A stretch of DNA of 37,364 bases from Candidatus Odinarchaeia archaeon (GTDB taxonomy: Archaea; Asgardarchaeota; Odinarchaeia; Odinarchaeales; Odinarchaeaceae). The translations under genes and the position numbers were made by a program. Where the stretch lies: NCBI GenBank assembly GCA_029856525.1, contig JAHQXC010000004.1:1-37364 (forward strand). Reading direction: 5' to 3'. The first letter of the stretch is position 1. Each line of letters starts with the position of its first letter. Positions 15,399 through 24,535 of this stretch are shown one piece after another. Under the pieces are notes generated by a model. That model was not told the DNA's origin, did no database searches, and was given only the letters and a program-made list of their open reading frames with translations.

Positions 15399-18300
15399 TT
15401 GTCTTCTACTAGCCGGTTAAGCGCTCTACTCTTATTAGCTTTAATAATAGGTTCAAGCGTATACTTGTATCTGAATCGATCAGGCTTCCTCGGTTTTAAT
15501 ATATCTCAAATACCGTATGATGAGATTAAGACACAGGATTCTAGAATAATTTTTTCAGGTAATAATCCGGAAACAGGCTTCGACCCATCCGCTTGGGGTG
15601 AGATGGGGGATTTTCTAGCGAATCTAAGCTACGGGTTCTATGATCAGTTAAGTTATCCAAATAATCTACCGTTCACACCCCCACTTAACCCGCTTTTAGC
15701 CCCCCTCTACCTACCTTTAATGCAGACTATTCTATTCAATGTTACTCCAGCTAATCCAGCCAGATACTGGAAGATGACCGCTTACGACGAGTATAATGGT
15801 GAAAACTGGTTGAAAACCATTTCTACTAGTCAACCTCTCACACAGGTTACAGCCGGCCCGCTGATATATCAAGTATATATTAATATTACAAGTCAGCTTC
15901 AAGGTGAAATGTTACTTCCGATTATTTCACCTGAACCGTTAATAATAGAGGATTCGTTGAACGTTACCTCTGAGTCAAATTTACTCAGCCAGAATATTAG
16001 ATCCGACCTGTATGGAAGCGCTATTTTAAGTTTAACTTTCTCCGCCCCTTCCAATTCCCTAATCTCATATCAATTAACATTTCTCCCTGTTAATTTATCT
16101 TCCATGCAAGCTAACTCCCTTCCCCCCTCCTATACCGATGACAGGATAAGACAGGTCTACCTTCAACTCCCGTCCCCTAGAGTTGCCTATCTTGAATCTA
16201 ATCCTAGATTAGCCGCTCTCGTAGAAATGTTCGGCTCCTACGCTCAATCTCACAGCGTTTACGATACAGCGATTCAGGTTTTAGGTTATCTTTCAACAAA
16301 CTATGTTTTCGACCCGTTTGCTTCATATCCTGGAGGTTTAGATAGAGTTGAATGGTTTCTAGCCAACGGCCGCGGTACAAGCTTCGATTTCTCAACCGCT
16401 TACGCGATTATACTTAGATGCTTAAATATCTCGTCTAGACTCGTCTATGGTTTTCTACCAGGCGAGCAGATAGGCGATACACGCGTTATCAGAGGCTGGA
16501 ATGTTCACTTCTGGGTGGAGGTTTTCAATCCTACGAGTACATGTGAAGATAACTGGGTTCAATTCGATCCAACTCCTTTACCAGCAGATATAACAAGTGT
16601 AGTCGGCGGTGACTCTCAGATCGGTGACGTTGAATACAATCTTATTTTAACCGTTGAAAATCAATCCTCTTGGGTAACTACACGGGGAACTGTCTTCGAA
16701 TTAGAAGTGTTTTTAACAAACACCACCGGGCCTATGGCTGATACTAATATAGAATTATATGATCTAACAGAGAACAGGCTTATAACCACCGGTTTAACCG
16801 GTTCAAACGGTGTCTTCACATACCAATATTCGTATAATAATATGGATCGAATAGGTCCACATCTAATATACGCTCTTCCCACATCTCTCCCTTTAATCAG
16901 AAACTATACAGTTGTAGTGGTTGACGGGGCTACTCAACTCTCTTTAGATGTCTCTCCAACCCCGCCTGAAAATATTACTAGAGGTAGAGAAAGTTTAACT
17001 TTAACAGGTATATTAACCGATGAATTAACCAATCAGCCTATCCCAAACCAGTATGTGAATATACTGTTTGATAATATTCAAGTCGCTACTGCTTTAACAG
17101 ACGCTTCAGGCCGCTTTACATACTCTCTCACACCGCCTTTAACAAGTATAGGCGATATCCCTGTTCGCGCATATTTTAACGGTGTATTCTACTACTATTT
17201 TAGTGGTCAAATATTACAAGCCGTCGCCCCATCCGCTGAATCTTATAGCGATGAGAAAACGGTTATAGTAGTCGCGTCAACCACGCTAACAACCATGTTA
17301 AATAGAACAGCAGTGGCACCCGGAGACTGGATTAGAATATACGGTTATCTTACGTTTGATAACCGCTCAGGGTATGCGAATCAACCTGTAAGCGTTTACT
17401 GGTCTAACTCTTCAGGTACAATTCTGTTGACTTCGACTGTCACAGACTTCACCGGCTTCTACTCATACGATTACCGTGTGCCACCTGGAGTGTACGGTGA
17501 AGCTAAAATCTTCGCTGTATTCACTTCTAGTGACCCTTACGTGTTAAGCTCTTTCACAGATCCAACCATCTATATAGGAGAGGAGAAGATAACCATGCTA
17601 AACTGTTCTCCTAGCATTCTACACAGAGGTGAATACACTGAAATAACAGGGCTGCTCACGAACAGTTCAGGGAGCTCTCTCGCTGATCGAACAGTTATCG
17701 TTAACTTTTACTATATGGATACGATGAGCTTAGCGGCTTCAATATCATCTATTACTAATGAAACCGGCTGGTTCACAGTTAACTATCGTATTCCCTCCTT
17801 CTTTCAGCCTGGAACCTATATTATTAACTGTTCAACAACCTCCCTTGCAGTGATCGCTAGCGAACGTGTTTATCTTAATGTTAGCTCATCAACTATAATC
17901 AGATTCGAAGCGCACCCAGTATTTATAGCGCCTGGTGAAAACTTCTCTATAACAGGTTTAATATTAGATGATCAGGGTAGCGGGTTAACCGTAAACCTAT
18001 CCTTCTATTTAAACAGTATTCTACAATATAATATTACCGCGTTGAACGGTGGTTTCCAGATAATAAACTATACTCTTCCATTCGGTTTCTCATCTAGTAC
18101 TGTTAATTTAACAATTCAATTTATAGGGGATTCATTCTACGATTCTTCAAATCTCACACGCCAACTTATGGTTTTCACAAGTGTAAACGTTTACGTTAAC
18201 GTTGATCCTTCTATATGCTCACCTGGTCAGAGAGCGATATTTAATATAAGTGTGATTGATAATCATGGGAGAGGTGTCTACGATAGAAGCGTTAACTTAT

Positions 18301-18914
18301 TCTTGAATAACACGCTTCTAACAACTTTATATTTAGACACATCTATTAAATTATTAGAATGGGTTATACCTGAAAACACTCCAAACGGTCCTATAACAGT
18401 TTACGGTGTTCTAGTGGCGAGTGTTAACTCAAATTATTCACCCGCTACTTTAACAGTTCAGGTGGTTGGATTGCAATTAACAGGCGAGTATATTATTATA
18501 ATTATAGGGTTTGTAATAATTATCGGAGTGAGCTCTCTAATTTACTTTATAGTTAAGAGGAGGAGAAGCGTTTACAGGGGGCCTAGAGAATTAGATTTGA
18601 GCAGTCAGATAAATAGACTTCAACAATATATTAGAGATGGGAAATCGAGAGACGGATTACTGTTCATGTTTAACCTGCTTGAGCAACTAATCTTAAAGAA
18701 ATATAATCTTAAGCGGGGGAATTACCAGACTATGCGCGAATATGCTGGAGAGGTTACTAGTAAAACAGATATAAATTCGAAAGCGCTGTATGATATTCTC
18801 AACATGGTGGAGAAAGCTAAGTATAGTAGGCTTAATATAGGTGAAAACGATTTAGCCCAGGCGATGGCGGACTTCAAACTCCTCTACACTCAACTGACCG
18901 GAGCGGAATTTTAA
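15399..18914 (+). CDS. Transglutaminase-like/DUF4129 surface protein with Ig-like repeats
   Basis: An 1171-residue envelope protein. Residues about 5-27 are a signal anchor. A transglutaminase-like core spans about 290-395. Its triad positions read Ser328 (GTSFDFSTA, where the family has GxCxxFA), His370 (WNVHFWVEVF) and Asp390 (WVQFDPTP), so the catalytic Cys is replaced. About five Ig-like/CARDB-like beta domains of about 95 residues follow (about 410-1020), each with an 'APG/SPG' turn and a 'G-x-F/Y' strand, rich in N-x-S/T sequons. Then come a membrane helix (about 1028-1053), a KRRRS stop-transfer and a cytoplasmic DUF4129 domain (LLFMFNLLEQLI...AKYSRL...). The start is TTG after GGAGG and GAGGGGAG. 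It heads the MoxR operon. The order transglutaminase-DUF4129-DUF4350-MoxR-DUF58 is a recurrent gene neighbourhood. Confidence 0.88.
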   Translation: MSSTSRLSALLLLALIIGSSVYLYLNRSGFLGFNISQIPYDEIKTQDSRIIFSGNNPETGFDPSAWGEMGDFLANLSYGFYDQLSYPNNLPFTPPLNPLLAPLYLPLMQTILFNVTPANPARYWKMTAYDEYNGENWLKTISTSQPLTQVTAGPLIYQVYINITSQLQGEMLLPIISPEPLIIEDSLNVTSESNLLSQNIRSDLYGSAILSLTFSAPSNSLISYQLTFLPVNLSSMQANSLPPSYTDDRIRQVYLQLPSPRVAYLESNPRLAALVEMFGSYAQSHSVYDTAIQVLGYLSTNYVFDPFASYPGGLDRVEWFLANGRGTSFDFSTAYAIILRCLNISSRLVYGFLPGEQIGDTRVIRGWNVHFWVEVFNPTSTCEDNWVQFDPTPLPADITSVVGGDSQIGDVEYNLILTVENQSSWVTTRGTVFELEVFLTNTTGPMADTNIELYDLTENRLITTGLTGSNGVFTYQYSYNNMDRIGPHLIYALPTSLPLIRNYTVVVVDGATQLSLDVSPTPPENITRGRESLTLTGILTDELTNQPIPNQYVNILFDNIQVATALTDASGRFTYSLTPPLTSIGDIPVRAYFNGVFYYYFSGQILQAVAPSAESYSDEKTVIVVASTTLTTMLNRTAVAPGDWIRIYGYLTFDNRSGYANQPVSVYWSNSSGTILLTSTVTDFTGFYSYDYRVPPGVYGEAKIFAVFTSSDPYVLSSFTDPTIYIGEEKITMLNCSPSILHRGEYTEITGLLTNSSGSSLADRTVIVNFYYMDTMSLAASISSITNETGWFTVNYRIPSFFQPGTYIINCSTTSLAVIASERVYLNVSSSTIIRFEAHPVFIAPGENFSITGLILDDQGSGLTVNLSFYLNSILQYNITALNGGFQIINYTLPFGFSSSTVNLTIQFIGDSFYDSSNLTRQLMVFTSVNVYVNVDPSICSPGQRAIFNISVIDNHGRGVYDRSVNLFLNNTLLTTLYLDTSIKLLEWVIPENTPNGPITVYGVLVASVNSNYSPATLTVQVVGLQLTGEYIIIIIGFVIIIGVSSLIYFIVKRRRSVYRGPRELDLSSQINRLQQYIRDGKSRDGLLFMFNLLEQLILKKYNLKRGNYQTMREYAGEVTSKTDINSKALYDILNMVEKAKYSRLNIGENDLAQAMADFKLLYTQLTGAEF

Positions 18915-20207
18915 TTGAATAAGCCGAGTTTGAAAATAATTCTTTTCACATTTATATTCTTTTTCAGCTTCACTCCTTTAATAATGCCTTTAATAGGAGT
19001 CGGCGGCGTGACAGTCGCAGACTACTCTATTTATAATACTAACTGGAACGGGCTCTCCACGTTTAAAAACATGATTGAACTTGAAGGATACCAGGTTAAA
19101 CCTCTCATCTCATCTTTAAGCTGTATTAATCGAATTAATAATAAATCTGTTTTATTTATAATCGGCCCCTCCACTTTCTATGACAGTCTTTCAGCGCTTG
19201 CTTTAGTTGATTACCTTAATAAAGGCGGTAAAGTGATTATCGCAGACGACTTCGGCTCCTCTTCCTCTCTACTATCGATATTAGCGTCTATTATACCAGG
19301 ATTAGGTTTATTTGAAGGAGATCTGCTTTTAGACGCAGGTTCATATGATAAAAATGTTTCTTTACCGGTGATAACCTCTCTCAGCGATCACCCGATTTTT
19401 AACGGTGTGAACGCTATAATGTTAAATTACGCTACGGTTATAAGCGGGGGGATGATTTTTCTAGCCTACACTTCAAGTTTATCCTGGCTTGATGCGAATG
19501 CTAACTATGCTTACGATACAGGTGAAATAGTCGGCCCGTTCCCTGTTATCGCTTCAGCTAGCTGCGGAAACGGAACTATCATCTTAATATCAGATCCATC
19601 TATATTCAACAATGACATGATTAACAGAGCTGATAATCTAAGATTCGCTGTCAACCTTGTTAACTGGGCTGCAGAGTATAATACTTCCACTCTTATAATA
19701 TTTGATGAAGGACATAGAATGGACGTCTCCACGTCAACATTCTTTTTCGGTGTTATATTAGGGGAGGTTAACTGGATTTCAAGCAACTGGCTTATAGCAC
19801 CATTATATCCGTTAATAGCTGTTTATCTTGTGAGATCATGGCTGCCTAAAAGAGAGAAGAAGAAAATCATCTATGAAGCTTCACCTCGCTTTAAAAGCGC
19901 GTTTTCACATAAAATAAGCTGGTATACTCTATCCCAGAACTATAATAAAGCCGTGGATGTTCTCTTCAAGAAATTGAAAAAGGATCTTTTAAAAACCTAC
20001 CACTTAAAAGACTATGATGTCTCTTTAATATCTGAGGCTGTGGCTGTTAATAAACCTGAGATTGAAAGAGTGGAAGTCGAAAACTTTCTTAAAAATCTTG
20101 AAAACATTATTAACAGCGGTAGAATAATAGTTGATAAAGACGTTTTCCTCAAAATTTTCATAGATATAAAAAAATTCAGGGAGAAGGTGGGTTTAAAATG
20201 GTGGTAG
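18915..20207 (+). CDS. DUF4350-type membrane protein
   Basis: A 430-residue protein. An N-terminal hydrophobic segment (about 7-30) is followed by an extracytoplasmic domain with the DUF4350 pattern: YNTNWNGLSTFKNMIELEGYQV, then a Rossmann-like 'SVLFIIGPST...LVDYLNKGGKVIIADDF' (a GATase-like fold without catalytic residues), and 'LIIFDEGHRM'. A second hydrophobic segment (about 290-308) anchors it, with a basic 'PKREKKK' and a cytoplasmic helical tail of about 120 residues. It starts with TTG, with the upstream stop immediately adjacent. It overlaps the moxR start by 10 bases, so translation is coupled. Function is unknown; relatives occur beside MoxR/DUF58 genes. Confidence 0.8.
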   Translation: MNKPSLKIILFTFIFFFSFTPLIMPLIGVGGVTVADYSIYNTNWNGLSTFKNMIELEGYQVKPLISSLSCINRINNKSVLFIIGPSTFYDSLSALALVDYLNKGGKVIIADDFGSSSSLLSILASIIPGLGLFEGDLLLDAGSYDKNVSLPVITSLSDHPIFNGVNAIMLNYATVISGGMIFLAYTSSLSWLDANANYAYDTGEIVGPFPVIASASCGNGTIILISDPSIFNNDMINRADNLRFAVNLVNWAAEYNTSTLIIFDEGHRMDVSTSTFFFGVILGEVNWISSNWLIAPLYPLIAVYLVRSWLPKREKKKIIYEASPRFKSAFSHKISWYTLSQNYNKAVDVLFKKLKKDLLKTYHLKDYDVSLISEAVAVNKPEIERVEVENFLKNLENIINSGRIIVDKDVFLKIFIDIKKFREKVGLKWW

Positions 20208-21166
20208 CTGATGAGAAAATAATTGAACAGATCACGGTTGAAAATATTAGAAACTTCAGTAACGCGGTTATAAGAGAGGTTGGTAAAGTTATAGTAGGTA
20301 AAAAAGACCTTATCAGAAATATTCTTATAGCTTTACTATGCCGCGGCCATGTTTTACTTGAAGGTGTGCCCGGTGTAGCTAAAACAGAGCTCGCTAAAGC
20401 TTTTGCGAAAACTTTAGGCTGCGATTTTAAGAGAATCCAGTTCACACCCGACCTTCTCCCCTCCGATATTCTAGGTTCAGTTATATTCGATCAGCAGAAA
20501 GCCCAGTTTTATCTAAGGAAAGGCCCGATATTCACGAACATCCTCTTAGCTGATGAGATTAATAGAGCTCCGCCTAAAACTCAAGCTGCGTTACTTGAAT
20601 CAATGCAAGAGTTCCAGGTTACTATTGAAGGTAAAGCAAATCCTTTAAACCATCCGTTCATGGTTCTAGCTACACAGAACCCGCTTGAACAGGAGGGCAC
20701 CTATCCGTTACCGGAGGCGCAGATCGATAGATTCATGTTCAGGTTAATAGTCGATTACCCTGATGATAAAGAAGAGGTTGAACTGCTTTTGAAAAGAAGC
20801 ATACAAGCATCAGTAGATGTGAAGTCTATCGCTTCACCTGACATCATAGTAGCGTTACAGGAGTATATTAACAAAATCTACGTTGACCCGGCTGTGATCG
20901 CTTACATTAAAGATTTGATTGTTAAGACTAGAAGTGATCCTCAAATCCTTCTAGGCGCGAGCCCCCGCGCTTCAATTGTTCTTTTAAACTCTGCTAGAGC
21001 TCTAGCAGCTATAAGTGGGCGTGAATACGTTATACCTGACGATGTGAAAAACTTAGCGTTTAACGTTTTAAACCATCGTTTAATTTTAAGACCTGAGATA
21101 GAATTAGAAGGCGTCTCTGTTAAAAGAATCATCGAAAGAATATTAGAGTCAACTCCGATTCCTTGA
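20198..21166 (+). CDS. moxR: MoxR-family AAA+ ATPase
   Basis: A 322-residue cytoplasmic AAA+ ATPase. It has Walker A GVPGVAKTE, Walker B ILLADEINRAPPK, sensor 1 'LATQNPLEQEGTYPLPEAQIDRF' with the MoxR signature, and a sensor-2 region 'GASPRASIVLLNSARALA'. MoxR proteins act as chaperones that mature or remodel partners with von Willebrand A domains, encoded next door as DUF58 here. The ATG at 20198 lies inside the DUF4350 gene and is preceded by GGTGGGTTTAAA. All catalytic motifs look intact, so this is the enzymatic heart of the five-gene operon. Confidence 0.95.
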   Translation: MVVADEKIIEQITVENIRNFSNAVIREVGKVIVGKKDLIRNILIALLCRGHVLLEGVPGVAKTELAKAFAKTLGCDFKRIQFTPDLLPSDILGSVIFDQQKAQFYLRKGPIFTNILLADEINRAPPKTQAALLESMQEFQVTIEGKANPLNHPFMVLATQNPLEQEGTYPLPEAQIDRFMFRLIVDYPDDKEEVELLLKRSIQASVDVKSIASPDIIVALQEYINKIYVDPAVIAYIKDLIVKTRSDPQILLGASPRASIVLLNSARALAAISGREYVIPDDVKNLAFNVLNHRLILRPEIELEGVSVKRIIERILESTPIP

Positions 21167-21181
21167 AAACAGTGGTGTTTT

Positions 21182-22498
21182 ATGTTCACAGGTAGAGGGC
21201 AGGTTTTAGTTTTATCCGGTGTATTCTTTTTAACAGCAGGTTTCTCATTTATAAACTATTATCTGCTCGCAATCGGCGTTATGCTTATATTCGCAGCTGT
21301 CGTTAACCTCCCCTTCTTTAAATTAAAAAAATACAGGGAAAACATTAAAGTGGAGCGTAGTATTAGCAGTGAAAAAGTTTTCGCACTCGACTATCTGCAT
21401 GTAAACGTTAAAATCGTGAACACAGGGGGCGTGATAGATTACCTAGAGTTTTTAGACGAAATCCCTAAGACTTTTAAATTAGTTTTAGGAAGGAATAGTT
21501 TATCCACGTATCTTACAGCTGGTGGTAGAGTAGAATTCTCCTATATCGTTCAACCCCGGCTTAGAGGAGTCTACCGTTTAGGTCCTTCTAAAGTTAAAGT
21601 TCATGACCGCCTTCATTTAAACTCGGAGGAGGCTGTCTTCGAAAACTATTCTGAGATTATCGTCTACCCTCCCTACGATGACATACGCCGTTACGGACAG
21701 ATCGGTCAGAGAAGAATTCTAGGAGTTTTATTCGGAGCCCATAAATCTAAGGATAAAGGTGTTGGAATGGATTTCTTTGGAATTAGAAGATACGATCCTT
21801 CAGATGAACTCCGCTGGGTTGACTGGAAGGCTACAGCTAGAACAGGTAAACTTATGAGTCGAGAGTACGAGACTGAAAGAAATATTAAGATTATGATTCT
21901 CTTAGACTCTTCAGCCTCAATGTGTTCAGGTGACTTAGAGAATAATAAATTCGAGTATTCTATAAGAGCCGCTGTTCTACTCTCTCAAATCGCGTTAAGC
22001 CGGAGAGATGAAATAGGTTTAGTAGCTTATAGTTCGAAGATAGATGTTTTCATAGAGCCTAAAAATGGTAGAAGACAAATATTCCGGATTTTAGACGCTT
22101 TAGCGCGTTTATCACCTTCCGGTTTATCTCAAACATACGCTGCGGTTAAGTACACAGTTAACCGGCTTAGAAAGAACGCCTTCTATATTATGTTAACAGA
22201 TTTGGAGGGTTCTTCTAAACCATTATTAGAGGCTGTTAAGCTTATAAAAGCCCGCGGCTCAGAGTTGTTGATCATATCCCCTTTCACCCCATGGTTTGAA
22301 GCCGAATTATATAGTTCACCTGTCGAAAAAGCATTGTCTGTAGCTGTAGCCGAGGAGCTTTATGAAAATAGGGAGAAAGTGATCTTCGAGTTAAATAAAT
22401 ACCAGGTTCCAGTTTTAAACGTTGGACCTGAAGACTATATTCCCACTATTATGTCAGCTTATCTTAAAGCTAAGAGAAGAGGGGTCGGCTTAACTTAA
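21182..22498 (+). CDS. DUF58 protein (VWA-like, membrane-anchored)
   Basis: A 438-residue protein with two N-terminal membrane helices (about 8-40), a beta-rich extracellular-like middle (VNVKIVNTGGVIDYLEF), and the DUF58 signature 'RYDPSDELRWVDWKATARTGKLMSREYE' (about 200-228). A von Willebrand A-like fold follows with a MIDAS-like DSSASM (about 240-245) and a later 'LTDLEGSS'. DUF58 proteins are regular partners of MoxR ATPases. The start is an ATG 15 bases after moxR, with GTGGTGTTTT upstream. The metal-site residues are present, so ligand binding of the MIDAS type is plausible. Confidence 0.92.
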   Translation: MFTGRGQVLVLSGVFFLTAGFSFINYYLLAIGVMLIFAAVVNLPFFKLKKYRENIKVERSISSEKVFALDYLHVNVKIVNTGGVIDYLEFLDEIPKTFKLVLGRNSLSTYLTAGGRVEFSYIVQPRLRGVYRLGPSKVKVHDRLHLNSEEAVFENYSEIIVYPPYDDIRRYGQIGQRRILGVLFGAHKSKDKGVGMDFFGIRRYDPSDELRWVDWKATARTGKLMSREYETERNIKIMILLDSSASMCSGDLENNKFEYSIRAAVLLSQIALSRRDEIGLVAYSSKIDVFIEPKNGRRQIFRILDALARLSPSGLSQTYAAVKYTVNRLRKNAFYIMLTDLEGSSKPLLEAVKLIKARGSELLIISPFTPWFEAELYSSPVEKALSVAVAEELYENREKVIFELNKYQVPVLNVGPEDYIPTIMSAYLKAKRRGVGLT

Positions 22499-22507
22499 GG
22501 TGGGTTT

Positions 22508-23566
22508 ATGAGTAGAATAGTATATTTGTTCAAGATTCTAAGTATTCTAATCGCGGTGGTGCTACTCTCCCTTATAATCACGCATGTTAAAATAGATGTT
22601 TGGCGTGTTGAAGCCCTCCCAACAGTATTATACCAATTAAGCGCTTTAATTAGATACGGATTCGGTTTAGTAAATTATTATTCTACAATATCTTTTATCA
22701 GAATGTTCTCTCTTCTAACCTCCTCTTTTAACAGTGAGCTAAGCCAGGCTTTAACTCAACTATCCTCTCATTACTATGATATTATCTGGGGCGCGCACTC
22801 TCTAACCCCCCCTTCTATAATCTCTGTTTTAACGAATTTATACTATTTAAGCTTCCAGATAATATTAGCAGCCGTCAGTGTCTCACTGATATTATTTACT
22901 TTTAGAAACCGTTTAAAATACATATTCATCATATTTCTCGGGTTAAACAGTATCATTATCCTCGCAGCCTTACAGGGAAACGCATTAATCGGTTTAACAT
23001 CTTTAACCGGTAACCCTCTGATATTTCTCATAAACCCTGTATTCTCGTTAACAGTCCTATCATACTATTACTTGGAAGTCTCTTTCACATGCGTGCACGT
23101 CAACGAGCTTTTTAAAGAAAACATCAAGCTCAGCGAAGAAACTTTGAAGAAGCTTGCCAACGCTAAAAACGCTAACGTTGAAAACCAGTATACTACCAGT
23201 GAAATCAAGGGTGTAAAGAGCGGTAGAGTCGATTTATTCAAGCTATCCGCGTTCATAGAGAAATTGGAGCGTGATAACCCAGATTTCAGCAGGCTGATAA
23301 GCGGGGAATCCATTATTCCAAATGCGAGAAAACTGGTAAGCGACTTCATTGTTAAATCAATTCTACGGGTGAGTTTGATTATAACACTCACATTTATATG
23401 CGTTAACCCCGCGCCATTACTGGCTTTAATAGGGTCTAGAGCACTTGTTGAGAGCGTTGAATTTATAACACCTGAAATAGCGATTCTTCTACTACTGCCT
23501 TTAGCATTATTCTTCCCGATGATTTCACTGATAATCGACTACCGGAAGCGTAAACGTGAACAATGA
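22508..23566 (+). CDS. Multi-pass membrane protein of the MoxR operon
   Basis: A 352-residue protein I cannot assign to a family. An N-terminal membrane helix (about 7-25) is followed by a segment of about 85 residues that may lie outside. Three or four helices lie at about 105-195 (QIILAAVSVSLILFTF, YIFIIFLGLNSIIILAAL, NPVFSLTVLSYYY), then a hydrophilic stretch of about 90 residues with helical character. Two C-terminal helices (about 285-345) end in a basic RKRKREQ tail. It starts 9 bases after the DUF58 gene with GGTGGGTTT upstream, so it is the last gene of the operon. In comparable MoxR clusters, membrane proteins take this position; its role as a scaffold or channel is only a guess. Confidence 0.75.
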   Translation: MSRIVYLFKILSILIAVVLLSLIITHVKIDVWRVEALPTVLYQLSALIRYGFGLVNYYSTISFIRMFSLLTSSFNSELSQALTQLSSHYYDIIWGAHSLTPPSIISVLTNLYYLSFQIILAAVSVSLILFTFRNRLKYIFIIFLGLNSIIILAALQGNALIGLTSLTGNPLIFLINPVFSLTVLSYYYLEVSFTCVHVNELFKENIKLSEETLKKLANAKNANVENQYTTSEIKGVKSGRVDLFKLSAFIEKLERDNPDFSRLISGESIIPNARKLVSDFIVKSILRVSLIITLTFICVNPAPLLALIGSRALVESVEFITPEIAILLLLPLALFFPMISLIIDYRKRKREQ

Positions 23567-23665
23567 TCTAACCGTCTTTAAATAATATTTATCAATATAT
23601 TCGCCTTAAACTAGCTTTAAATAACTGGACACCAATTATATTTTTGATTACTTTGAAAAATAGGG

Positions 23666-24406
23666 ATGTTGGAAATGGTTAAAATCTCATACTCTAAAAA
23701 AGTCTCTGTAGAGGACCTTACCAGATTGCTTAGAGAGCTTATCAGTGTCGCGGAAAAGAAAAACACATCTATAACAGTGGAGGGTATACCTGTACCTTTA
23801 TCGTTGAATAAAATCTTAGAGCTTGAATTAGAGCTTGAAATAGGCGAAGAGGAGAGTGAACTTGAACTATCCCTCACATGGTCTAAAAGCGAGGGTGTTG
23901 AAACAAGTAAAGAGATGGCTGAAGCTATAGAAAGATTCGAGGAGTCGCCTCACGTGGAGGTTGAGGCTCCTACTCTTAAAGTATCTGAAAATATCGGCAA
24001 GATTCCAGAACCCGTATTAGAGGAGAAGGATATAGCCGGTGAACGTATCGGATTAGAGGAAAAAGAAGATTTAGATGTTGAAAAAAAATTGGAGGAGGTT
24101 ATATCAACTTTAACCTCTGAAAGCATATCTGAGACAGGGCGAGAGGAGGATATAGATTTTAAACCTCAAGGTAATCTTTTAAAAATTTCAGAAGAGCAGG
24201 CTTCAGCAAGCGAATTAAAATTTGAGATCCCAGAGTATAAGCCAGTTGAAGAGTCCACTTCAACATTAGAGTTAGAGAAACCGGAGCGGGAAATTGAGAA
24301 AACCGAGGTTGAAGTGAAAGAGGATAATTCAACTGAAGAGCTTGAAAGAATTTTGAAAGCTTTAAAAGAGAGTCGGTTAACAGGAGAGGAAGGTAGAGAG
24401 CAGTAA
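23666..24406 (+). CDS. Amphi-Trp-like domain protein with acidic tail
   Basis: A 246-residue acidic protein. The first about 75 residues fit the small amphi-Trp domain: a strand, helix 'VEDLTRLLRELISVAEKK', a strand, then alternating 'LELELELEIGEEESELELSLTW' ending in the conserved Trp. The rest (about 80-246) is extremely rich in Glu, with 'EEKEDLDVEKKLEEV' and 'EIEKTEVEVKEDNSTEEL', and is probably disordered or coiled. Function is unknown. The track starts at the first ATG (23666); the third in-frame codon after it, ATG at 23675, is equally plausible. A gap of about 100 bases with AT-rich sequence separates it from the MoxR operon, so it may have its own promoter. Confidence 0.7.
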   Translation: MLEMVKISYSKKVSVEDLTRLLRELISVAEKKNTSITVEGIPVPLSLNKILELELELEIGEEESELELSLTWSKSEGVETSKEMAEAIERFEESPHVEVEAPTLKVSENIGKIPEPVLEEKDIAGERIGLEEKEDLDVEKKLEEVISTLTSESISETGREEDIDFKPQGNLLKISEEQASASELKFEIPEYKPVEESTSTLELEKPEREIEKTEVEVKEDNSTEELERILKALKESRLTGEEGREQ

Positions 24407-24485
24407 ACCATTAAAAATATATTTTAGTTTTTCAACCTCTATCTTCGGGCCCGTAGCGAAGCCAGGACATCGCGCAGCCCTCCGG

Positions 24486-24497
24486 ATGATAGGGGGG
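24486..24497 (+). other. tRNA-Arg intron 1, position 37/38 (12 nt)
   Basis: Canonical site. The precursor forms a bulge-helix-bulge: outer stem CAGCC/GGCTG, 3-nt bulge GGA (24496-24498), 4-bp helix CTCC/GGGG (24480-24483 with 24492-24495), 3-nt bulge GGA (24484-24486), and a small TGATA loop. Cutting each bulge as GG^A releases ATGATAGGGGGG and leaves the loop CTCCGGA. Confidence 0.85.
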
Positions 24498-24519
24498 AGG
24501 CTGAATTCACCGGTTCGAA

Positions 24520-24535
24520 TTCTATGAGACGGAAA
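24520..24535 (+). other. tRNA-Arg intron 2, T-loop position 59/60 (16 nt)
   Basis: Non-canonical site. The precursor forms a complete bulge-helix-bulge: outer T-stem ACCGG/CCGGT, 3-nt bulge AAT (24534-24536), 4-bp helix TTCG/CGGA (24514-24517 with 24530-24533, one G-U), 3-nt bulge AAT (24518-24520), then an inner stem TCT-atg-AGA. Cutting each bulge as AA^T restores the T-loop TTCGAAT. Confidence 0.85.

Noticed and set aside
24475-24503. tRNA-Pro (GGG or CGG) reading of the anticodon loop
   Set aside because: This needs intron boundaries that break the 4-bp helix and 3-nt bulges. The acceptor stem, G73 and D-loop fit tRNA-Arg(CCG).
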